This document shows positions 33,170 through 39,482 of a stretch of 64,000 nt of DNA, one piece after another (within the stretch, counting starts at the first letter, position 1; every line of letters starts with the position of its first letter). Under the pieces are notes generated by a model. The model had not been told where the DNA came from and searched no databases. It worked only from the letters and a program-made list of their open reading frames with translations. Source of the DNA: a virus. The DNA is taken from IMG/VR virus record IMGVR_UViG_3300005921_000001, positions 1-64,000 of that record; one strand, given 5' to 3'. The position numbers and the translations under genes were made by a program.

Positions 33170-33357
33170 GGGTGGAATAACCTTTTGCCTTTCTTGAGCC
33201 GCTTCGCGAGCTTTCCGCCCTTATGAGGACGATGTTTTCGTGGGCGCCGTTTGCCGCCAATATCCACGCATCTTTGCAGGTTTGGTCGCGTGGCTTCGAC
33301 AGGTCCACTGCCAAGTAACAACGCCGCAACCGCAGCCATTCCAAGTTCACGTCTCAT
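33166..33357 (-). CDS. Small cationic protein with signal peptide
   Basis: The ATG at 33357 overlaps the upstream stop; the end overlaps the next ATG. The 63-residue product starts with a short signal peptide (MRRELGMAAVAALLLGSGP, cleavage near VEA) and ends with a strongly basic tail of Lys, Arg, His and Gly. It would be exported or bind the membrane. Unknown family. Confidence 0.5.
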   Translation of the reverse strand: MRRELGMAAVAALLLGSGPVEATRPNLQRCVDIGGKRRPRKHRPHKGGKLAKRLKKGKRLFHP

Positions 33358-33554
33358 CACGCTTTCTCCTCTATGACCCGTCGCATTTTGGACATTGCTG
33401 TTTGCCGGCGGGACTCGGCAATATCGAGCATGGCGAACGCCATGCGGCGTTTGTGCCGGCCTTTGCAGGTAGCAAAATGAATCGCTGCCGCAACATAGGT
33501 GGCGTCCGCCAAGCGATAAGCGTCCTGCGCGGAGCGTAATTCATCCGTGTTCAT
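33357..33554 (-). CDS. Small helical protein
   Basis: The ATG at 33554 gives 65 residues (MNTDELRSAQDAYRLADATY); a TTG at 33575 with GGAGG upstream would add seven residues. Overlaps its neighbours at both ends. Helical and basic at the C-terminus; unknown role. Confidence 0.5.
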   Translation of the reverse strand: MNTDELRSAQDAYRLADATYVAAAIHFATCKGRHKRRMAFAMLDIAESRRQTAMSKMRRVIEEKA

Positions 33555-33975
33555 GTTTGCGCATCGCTTCTTCAAGCGCCTCCCGCGAATCGAATTCCTG
33601 GCCCTCCAGCCGGGCTACCGCCGGCCGCCATCGATAGGGCACGCGCCAAAGTACAATCTCCGCTAATTTCCAACGGCGTGTTCCGGCTGCGAATTTCCTG
33701 TCCATCCCCGCTTGTATACAACGAGCGGCAATGAATGTGGAATAGGTTGTTGCGTGGCGAAGCTCCAAAACAACCGGATCGCCTTTCTCCATCGGATCGC
33801 ATCTAACACCATCTTCTTTCCTACGATCAGACACCGAATTAGATTTCGTTTCATAAATCAGATAATCAACCGGCGTTAACGTAACAAACAGTGGCGGGCT
33901 CTTCGCGAACGCTATGGCGCGGTCGGTGGCTTTGGTCGTGTCGACCTCCTCTGCTGAAACAGGATGCCAATCCAA
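33541..33975 (-). CDS. Hypothetical protein
   Basis: A 144-residue frame whose first plausible start is TTG 33975, inside the upstream small gene. It has no known motif; the C-terminus (WRPAVARLEGQEFDSREALEEAMRKHE) is helical. The weak start leaves its N-terminus uncertain. Confidence 0.45.
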   Translation of the reverse strand: MDWHPVSAEEVDTTKATDRAIAFAKSPPLFVTLTPVDYLIYETKSNSVSDRRKEDGVRCDPMEKGDPVVLELRHATTYSTFIAARCIQAGMDRKFAAGTRRWKLAEIVLWRVPYRWRPAVARLEGQEFDSREALEEAMRKHEHG

Positions 33976-34082
33976 CCTCGTGCGTGCTCGTCCCGGCGAA
34001 CCGCATCAAGCACGATTTCACCTGCTTTGCATGGTGAATGCCCAGCCTTGGTAAGCAATTTGTAAATCCGATGGTATTTCAT
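33912..34082 (-). CDS. Small conserved phage protein (KAGHSPxKAxEIVLDA type)
   Basis: The ATG at 34082 overlaps the helicase stop (ATGA). The 56-residue product has LLTKAGHSPCKAGEIVLDAV and ARGWIGILF, a short pattern I know from other phages. It is coupled to the helicase gene and overlaps the next gene. Confidence 0.6.
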   Translation of the reverse strand: MKYHRIYKLLTKAGHSPCKAGEIVLDAVRRDEHARGWIGILFQQRRSTRPKPPTAP

Positions 34083-35596
34083 TGTGCCCGCTCCTCAGTG
34101 ATAAAGATCAGTTCATCCAGCGTCCGCGTGAACGCTACATATTGGAGGTTTGTCTCCTGCATTTGCTGCCACTCCTGCCGTGCCCACTTGGACGGCATAA
34201 GGTCCGGCCGCAGGATGGCTACGCGCCGCCACTCGCGCCCCTTGGCTTTGTGCGCGGTTGAAAGCGTCAGCACGCCATTGGCGTCTGAAAACATGCCTTC
34301 CAACTTGGTGATCAGCTTGGGGATCGTGCGCTCGGTTTCGGAAAGCGCGCCGATAACCGCTTCGATAGATGCTACACGGTCGTTGACCGTTTCGGCCTTA
34401 CCCTCTTCTCCCCGCGCGGTAAACTTTGCTACTTCGCGGTCGCGCCAGCGCGCCAACTTGCTCTCAAGATTCTCGATACCCTTCGCCCGCTGTTTCTTTA
34501 TCAATGAAACAAGCCCGGCACCTATGTCCTTGCCGAGTACCGCGCAGCCAACCCCCCTGGCTATCAGCGCAAAAGCCGTAGTGATCAGGGGGGCTGTGTT
34601 GCGGCATAGGATGGCGTCGTGGGTGTCGAGCTTGGTCGTGGCTTCGCTCAGCGTCAGGTAGGATATCGTGCCTTGCGCGGCGTTGGGGGCGGTTTCAAAA
34701 CAAGGCACGTTGCTTCGCACCATCTCACCTACCGATGTTGGGCAACGGTAGGACACGGTTAGCGGCAGCTCGGTGCAGTTGAACTCCGCGCGGATCAAAT
34801 CCATCGCGTCGTGGCTGGCGCCCGTGAAGCCATATATGGCTTGCCGGTCGTCGCCTACCGCCATGAGCCTACCGCCCGGTTTCAGGGCCAGCTTGGCAAT
34901 GGCGCGGCGGACGGGGTTGGTGTCCTGCGCCTCGTCAACAAATACCCAATCGTTCTGCCACAGCCGCAGGCGCCATAGTAGCGGGAGGTAGAGCATATCG
35001 TCGAAATCGATATCACCTTCGCGCGCCGCTTCGTTGGATCGACGCAACAGGACGCGCGCCATTTCGATTGCCTGCTCTTCGTCGGCGTCTTCCGATTCGA
35101 GGTATAGATCATGGTGGGCAATGAGGTCGGCCCACTTGCCACCGTCGAAAGCTACCAGCGCGCCAACGCCTTCGCCTTTGGCAAAGGCAACTAATTTGCA
35201 AACGAAATCGGCATATAGGTCGAAATCTACATCACCGACCGTTTCGCGCAGGATGCGGCGCAGCTTGCCGGTATCGAGTCTCAGGTCGCGGCGATTCAGC
35301 TTTTTGCGGATCGCGTTGAAGCCTACCGAGTGGAACGTGCTGGCGCGGACTTTGCTCAAATCCACGTCCGGGATTTGCGCCAGTGCCGCCATGACCGTGG
35401 TCGTCTTGCCGCTGCCGGCAACCGCCTTGACAATGGCGCTGCCTTTGCCTTCACGTATCCAGTTCAGGATGTTTGCTTGGTACACCGACGGCGCGGCGAT
35501 CTTGAGCGACCGTTCGCCACTGGCTGCTGCGTTGAGCCGCGCGCCAAGTTCTTTGGCTATGGCGCTGTTGAAAGCGAAGAGTTGGATGGAGGTCAT
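34079..35596 (-). CDS. UvrD/Rep-family SF1 helicase 1
   Basis: The 505-residue protein has SF1A motifs: Walker A AVAGSGKTTT (residues 58-67), FHSVGFNAI (Ia), VFVDEAQDTN (Walker B), GDDRQAIYGFTGA (III), SYRCP (IV), TLSTAHKAKGREWRRV (V) and YVAFTRTLDELI (VI). It should translocate 3'-5' on single-stranded DNA. The 80-100 residues after Walker A are shorter than in UvrD. It follows a small leader gene (ATGA overlap) and a promoter-like motif. Confidence 0.9.
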   Translation of the reverse strand: MTSIQLFAFNSAIAKELGARLNAAASGERSLKIAAPSVYQANILNWIREGKGSAIVKAVAGSGKTTTVMAALAQIPDVDLSKVRASTFHSVGFNAIRKKLNRRDLRLDTGKLRRILRETVGDVDFDLYADFVCKLVAFAKGEGVGALVAFDGGKWADLIAHHDLYLESEDADEEQAIEMARVLLRRSNEAAREGDIDFDDMLYLPLLWRLRLWQNDWVFVDEAQDTNPVRRAIAKLALKPGGRLMAVGDDRQAIYGFTGASHDAMDLIRAEFNCTELPLTVSYRCPTSVGEMVRSNVPCFETAPNAAQGTISYLTLSEATTKLDTHDAILCRNTAPLITTAFALIARGVGCAVLGKDIGAGLVSLIKKQRAKGIENLESKLARWRDREVAKFTARGEEGKAETVNDRVASIEAVIGALSETERTIPKLITKLEGMFSDANGVLTLSTAHKAKGREWRRVAILRPDLMPSKWARQEWQQMQETNLQYVAFTRTLDELIFITEERAQ

Positions 35597-35700
35597 GCTG
35601 ACCTCGCAAACAGTTTTTCAGCGGCTGACCGGGCTCGTTCAAACTGTGTGGGGGTTCGCATTGGGTTCTCCGGTGGCGCTGTATCAGATATCTTCGTCAT
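35593..35700 (-). CDS. 35-residue leader protein before helicase 1
   Basis: GGGAGA precedes ATG 35700 by six bases; the TGA overlaps the helicase ATG (ATGA). The peptide is Pro-rich first, then a basic helix (FERARSAAEKLFARSA). Its likely role is to couple translation of the helicase; any separate function is unknown. Confidence 0.5.
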   Translation of the reverse strand: MTKISDTAPPENPMRTPTQFERARSAAEKLFARSA

Positions 35701-35726
35701 CGCATCTCTCCCGTGTTGACAATCGC

Positions 35727-35757
35727 AACCTAAAGAGCCTTTGGGCAAAAGTAAAGC
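35727..35757 (-). promoter_or_regulatory. Leftward promoter candidate A
   Basis: On the minus strand: GCTTTACTTTTGCCC, with -35-like TTTACT, 17-base spacer and -10-like TAGGTT, 27 bases before the first ATG. It shares a 15-nt core with sites B and C. Confidence 0.6.
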
Positions 35758-35760
35758 CCC

Positions 35761-36114
35761 TTATCCCATCTTTTCGAGCCAAAAGGCAATTATTTTTTCG
35801 TTCCCTTCCCGTTCCATCTTGTGCACCGTGGGCCGCGAAACGCCTAGCGCCGTCGCAACGCCGCCTAACCCAAGGCCGCTGCGGCGGCGGGCAAGGGCTA
35901 GGAATTCGGGCAAGCCCGGCTTGGCGCGGGCCAGCGGCCCTAGCCACATGGGACAGGGGCCTTGATCGGTTTCCGCCCGCCACAGCCCCCCCCGACTCAA
36001 GCCTAGCGCCTTGGCCGCGTCTGCGACGCGCATTCCGGCTTTCTGGCGCCTGCACCACAGACATTCGCCGGGCGTCCGTGGCTCTAACTGCTCTATTTGT
36101 TTCTGCACAACCAT
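35761..36114 (-). CDS. Protein with two helix-turn-helix segments and a CxxC
   Basis: The ATG at 36114 (AGGAAGG upstream) gives 117 residues. There is a CLWCRRQKAG motif near residue 18. Two HTH-like segments follow: VADAAKALGLSRGGLWRAE (about 30-48) and GVATALGVSRPTVHKMERE (about 84-102). The second is XRE-like. It may be a transcription regulator; it ends just upstream of promoter candidate A. Confidence 0.6.
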   Translation of the reverse strand: MVVQKQIEQLEPRTPGECLWCRRQKAGMRVADAAKALGLSRGGLWRAETDQGPCPMWLGPLARAKPGLPEFLALARRRSGLGLGGVATALGVSRPTVHKMEREGNEKIIAFWLEKMG

Positions 36115-36536
36115 TCCAACCACCTTCCTGCTTGAATCCCTTCCGTCTTCAATGCCGCATTACCTAATAGCTCGTTCCTTGGTATACCATCCGCTAACCG
36201 TTTGAAAAGCCAAGGGGGTAGGAAGAGGAATGTTTCGCGTTCGATGCGCAACAAAGTAGTAGCCCGACCCCCGGCGCTTTCCCACGATTCCTGCCATAAG
36301 GCTTGAGTTCGCACCCTTTCTGCGCACTCAAGCCGAACGGGTGTATCCGGCCGCTTGGGCCACGCGTCCAAACGCTTCAACTCCACCAGCCCCTGACATG
36401 TTTTGCCACGGTGCCAAAGCGCGTACAAAACATCCGGCGTTCCCGGATCGGCGCTGTTCTCCAGACGGCATAACCGCCCGAACGGGTGTAGCGTGCGGTG
36501 GAGTGTTGCCCATAGGCCGTGTTCTTTCGTGCTCAT
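36093..36536 (-). CDS. Predicted PD-(D/E)xK nuclease-like protein (VRR-NUC style)
   Basis: The ATG at 36536 overlaps the methyltransferase stop (ATGA), giving 147 residues. Residues 25-55 contain LENSADPGTPDVLYALW and GLVELKRLD, the spaced GTPD...ELK of this nuclease superfamily. The C-terminal half is helical. Adjacent to the C5 methyltransferase it could be a resolvase or part of a modification-restriction pair. Recognised by motif only. Confidence 0.5.
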   Translation of the reverse strand: MSTKEHGLWATLHRTLHPFGRLCRLENSADPGTPDVLYALWHRGKTCQGLVELKRLDAWPKRPDTPVRLECAERVRTQALWQESWESAGGRATTLLRIERETFLFLPPWLFKRLADGIPRNELLGNAALKTEGIQAGRWLEWLCRNK

Positions 36537-37399
36537 TGGTTCATCGCCAAGATCGCATTGCCAATCATTTCCGGGATTTGCGGGACGACGGCGTTGCCGA
36601 GGCAGCACAATCGGTCCACGTTAATGGAAACCCCATCAGCCACTCGACAAATATCGGGTTCGGAACTCCAGTAATCTGCTCCATACAAACCAAAGCATCT
36701 TCCAATCGGTGGTGTGTTGTTCGTCCATCCATTACTAACTTCTCGGCTGCTGTTTTTGGGTTTCTTGATCCGCGTCTTGCTGCCCGAGGTGTTGGTAATA
36801 TTCCAAGGCTTTTCGCGATTGCCCACCCCAACTTGTTCGGAGTTTGGCGCCCGTCGCCGCTGCAAGTCAAATTCAGATCGTTCGTCAATGGGCTGGCTTG
36901 CGGGGTAGGCAATAATCCAGATTCGGTCCCGCCTGTGAGGGGCACCAACGGCGGAAGCCGGTATGCAGTGCCATTCCGCATCATACCGGAGCGCGGCCAA
37001 GTCTCCGAGAACGCGGTCAAGTCCTCTAGCAAGCAGGGCTGAAACGTTTTCCACGATTGCGTAGTCCGGTCGTAGTTCGCCAATGAGACGGGAATACTCC
37101 GACCATAAACCGCTGCGTGCGCCCGTAATGCCTTCGCCGCGTCCCGCGCAACTGATATCCTGGCAGGGAAATCCTCCGCAGATAACGTTTGGAACAATCC
37201 CGGCTCGTCCAAGATGTTTCGCCGTGAGCGTTTTGACATCTTCATAGCACGGAACCTTGGGCCAATGTTTCTTCAGCACGCGTCGGCAAAACGGATCAAT
37301 TTCACAAAAAGCAACTGTCTTAAAGCCCCCTGTTCTTTCAAGTCCAAGGCTGAAACCTCCGATACCGCTGAACAGGTCAAGAACATTATACTTATACAC
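36533..37399 (-). CDS. dcm: DNA cytosine C5-methyltransferase
   Basis: A GTG start overlapping the upstream stop (TAGTG). The 288-residue protein has the ordered C5-MTase motifs: DLFSGIGGFSLGLE (I), GGFPCQDIS with catalytic Cys 79 (IV), YAIVENV with Glu 117 (VI), HRRDRIW (VIII-like) and LGNAVVPQIPEMIG (X). It methylates cytosine in phage DNA, probably to escape host restriction. The target-recognition region (about 165-255) is short. Another frame on the same strand (36565-37245) is open for 226 codons; see findings. Confidence 0.92.
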   Translation of the reverse strand: MYKYNVLDLFSGIGGFSLGLERTGGFKTVAFCEIDPFCRRVLKKHWPKVPCYEDVKTLTAKHLGRAGIVPNVICGGFPCQDISCAGRGEGITGARSGLWSEYSRLIGELRPDYAIVENVSALLARGLDRVLGDLAALRYDAEWHCIPASAVGAPHRRDRIWIIAYPASQPIDERSEFDLQRRRAPNSEQVGVGNREKPWNITNTSGSKTRIKKPKNSSREVSNGWTNNTPPIGRCFGLYGADYWSSEPDICRVADGVSINVDRLCCLGNAVVPQIPEMIGNAILAMNQ

Positions 37400-37779
37400 T
37401 ATTGACCCGCCGCCTTAAACAAAGCTTCCTTCTGCGCTACCGTAAGTCTGTTCGAACGGTCCCATTGTTCGCGCAGGCTGGCAATGAAATCGGCAAAGCT
37501 GCCGCGCGGGTCGCTTTCTTCGATGGCCTCGAAAGCATTATTGATTCGTTCGGCTTCCGGATCGGCCCTGCGAAGTGTTTGTGATGGTTGATGCTGCGCC
37601 ATTTCTACAGGTGATTCCACCTTTATCAACCTATCGAAAGCACTATTCCAATCGTAAGCGTGCGCGCGCAACAGGGCGTTGGCCTTCCGCAAGGCGCCCA
37701 ACGCCTCTTCGTCGTTGTCGCTGAGTGTTAGCTGCATTAGTTTGCGAAGCTTGCGAAACGAGTCTACAGACATTGCCAT
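37399..37779 (-). CDS. Conserved phage protein (KLMxLTLSDNDxEAL type)
   Basis: The 126-residue product starts with FRKLRKLMQLTLSDNDEEAL and ALRKANALLRAH, a pattern known from phages and bacteria without assigned function. Its C-terminal half is polar and helical. No clear ribosome site. The stop overlaps the methyltransferase start. Confidence 0.6.
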   Translation of the reverse strand: MAMSVDSFRKLRKLMQLTLSDNDEEALGALRKANALLRAHAYDWNSAFDRLIKVESPVEMAQHQPSQTLRRADPEAERINNAFEAIEESDPRGSFADFIASLREQWDRSNRLTVAQKEALFKAAGQ

Positions 37780-37782
37780 GGA

Positions 37783-37962
37783 TTAAGTCCAATAAATAAT
37801 AATGATGGCGGCAAGCAAGCTCACGGGACCGCAGAACATGCCTACGATGTACCATGCGGCGGCTTCAAGCGGCAATAAGGTAGGGAACTCTAATCGTTCT
37901 ATCGCGATGACACTCCCTAACAAACCAGATAGAAGCCAGGTAAAGATCATTATAACTAACAT
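37783..37962 (-). CDS. Small two-helix membrane protein
   Basis: The ATG at 37962 (AAGGGAGA upstream) lies inside the end of the exonuclease gene. The 59-residue product has two hydrophobic helices (MLVIMIFTWLLSGLLGSVI and AAWYIVGMFCGPVSLLAAII). Unknown role. Confidence 0.55.
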   Translation of the reverse strand: MLVIMIFTWLLSGLLGSVIAIERLEFPTLLPLEAAAWYIVGMFCGPVSLLAAIIIIYWT

Positions 37963-38543
37963 CGGTTCTCCCTTTCCAGCAAGGCGCGGTGAACACGCAT
38001 ACAAGCCCTTGCATCGGCAAGGGCGCCGTGGGCACCGGCAAAACCTTCGCCGCAGAAGAACTGGTGGGCTTCCGCAAGGTTGGGAGGCTTCCACTTATCG
38101 AAACCAGCCGCTTTCATGCGTGCCGTTGGCGGCAGGTTCATAATAGGACCGGCAGCGCGCATACAACAGAACGTTCGCGGTCCCGGCTTGGGCTCGCGCT
38201 TCAACTTGGCCGCTTGTGCCGCCATGACCAAATCGTCGAAATCCGCATTGAACGCCACAACCCCTTGTGCTACCGCGCGCATGTTGTAAAAGACGCTCAG
38301 TACCGTTACCAGTGGCAAGCCTATGGCTAGTGCAATTTCGGTCGTTATGCCGTGAACCTTGGCCGCTTGTTCTGGAATCTTGTAGCTCTCCGGCTTTACG
38401 ATCAGGCTAGCAATCTGTACTTCATTGCCAGCATCATCTGCCAGGATCGCACCTAGTTGAACAAGGTGCGGCTGCGCTGCGTGGTCAGGGGGTAGCGTTG
38501 GCTGAACGAACCCAGATGTCTCTGTGTCGTAGTAGAGAATCAT
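37956..38543 (-). CDS. DnaQ-like 3'-5' exonuclease (DEDDh)
   Basis: The 195-residue protein has Exo I YYDTETSG (Asp 6, Glu 8), a KVHGITTEIA motif, Exo II VAFNADFDDLV and Exo III HGALADARACMRV. This DEDDh set resembles the DNA polymerase III proofreading subunit or RNase T-like nucleases. In this genome it could help process RNA or DNA ends, as the polymerase carries its own exonuclease domain. Confidence 0.85.
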   Translation of the reverse strand: MILYYDTETSGFVQPTLPPDHAAQPHLVQLGAILADDAGNEVQIASLIVKPESYKIPEQAAKVHGITTEIALAIGLPLVTVLSVFYNMRAVAQGVVAFNADFDDLVMAAQAAKLKREPKPGPRTFCCMRAAGPIMNLPPTARMKAAGFDKWKPPNLAEAHQFFCGEGFAGAHGALADARACMRVHRALLERENRC

Positions 38544-38806
38544 TGCATGAACTCCATTATGTGGTCACTGCGAAGTGTTCGTGGCATCATGCAATCAAGC
38601 AAGCGTTCGCGTAATTGCTCGTTGGATTCAAGTGGCTTTCTCTCCAGCCCATAAATTTGTGCCATCATACCAGTCAGTTTCCAGTAATCCGCTTCGGTAA
38701 ACGGAACGCGGCTGTACTTCATCAACGATCCGACACGCACAATGGCCGGAGTACACGCGACGAAACCGACAAGTCCTGTAATAAGACCGCGCCGTGTTTG
38801 CGTCAT
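38540..38806 (-). CDS. Small protein with Tat-like leader
   Basis: The ATG at 38806 gives 88 residues and the stop overlaps the exonuclease start. The leader TQTRRGLITGLVGFVACTPA has a twin Arg and hydrophobic stretch, like twin-arginine signals seen in some small phage proteins. After it come AIVRVGSLMKYSR and a polar helical domain. Function unknown; export is inferred. Confidence 0.5.
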   Translation of the reverse strand: MTQTRRGLITGLVGFVACTPAIVRVGSLMKYSRVPFTEADYWKLTGMMAQIYGLERKPLESNEQLRERLLDCMMPRTLRSDHIMEFMQ

Positions 38807-38845
38807 GAAAAAATCCTCCCAAATAGTCCTATAGAGCAACAGCGT

Positions 38846-39460
38846 TCATGCCGCCTTCTTTAACCCAAGTTTTTCGTTGATGGCGTCTAGCCGCACGGCA
38901 GGCAGGTTTCCAACGATGGTAATTGGGATCAGGTTTTCTAGGAACGGGGCTACTTCCGGCCAACGTTCGACAAGCGCGGTTGACGTAGTTGACCCGTAGA
39001 TAATTCCTTTCACCTCATTGCGCAGTCGCGTGTAATCGTCTTTCAGGTTTTCGGTAGCCTGCTTGATGGACCAATACTCTTGAAACAACGAATCAGGTTC
39101 GTTGATCGTAAAATCACGGTTGTGCTGGTCTTCTGCAAGGAATCGGCGGCGATCAACAAAGCTGTTTGCTTCTTGCAAACGTGCTGCGCTGAATTTCAGG
39201 TTTTGGGGATGACCATCGAATCTAAGCTTGGCCCATTGATCACCAAAATTAAGTCCGATCTGATCTAGTTCTACCAGCCACCCCGATGGCAGTTCGGCCA
39301 TCTTGGTACGAATTGCAGGCGTATAGAATCTTTGATAAACTTTATCAGCCAAGGCGATTCGGCGCTTCAGAATAGTATCCGATTGAAAATCGAATTTTCC
39401 TTCCAATAAGCGCGTTACGATAGTATCACGAGTCGAGTTTGTAAGTTTGAAGTTTTTCAT
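38846..39460 (-). CDS. Nmad5-like protein
   Basis: A 204-residue protein whose start (LTNSTRDTIVTRLL), middle (LPSGWLVELDQIGLNFG) and end (ALVERWPEVAPFLEN, LPAVRLDAINEKLGL) match my memory of Nmad5 (putative nucleotide-modification-associated domain 5). The role of that family is not experimentally clear. It lies next to the DNA polymerase gene. Confidence 0.55.
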   Translation of the reverse strand: MKNFKLTNSTRDTIVTRLLEGKFDFQSDTILKRRIALADKVYQRFYTPAIRTKMAELPSGWLVELDQIGLNFGDQWAKLRFDGHPQNLKFSAARLQEANSFVDRRRFLAEDQHNRDFTINEPDSLFQEYWSIKQATENLKDDYTRLRNEVKGIIYGSTTSTALVERWPEVAPFLENLIPITIVGNLPAVRLDAINEKLGLKKAA

Positions 39461-39482
39461 GCTGCGTCTCCTTTGGTTTGTG

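Noticed and set aside
35034-36167. Long rightward frame (377 codons) opposite helicase 1 and the HTH gene
   Set aside because: It runs antisense to clearly conserved genes, has a low-complexity Arg/Ser/Pro composition and no ribosome site.
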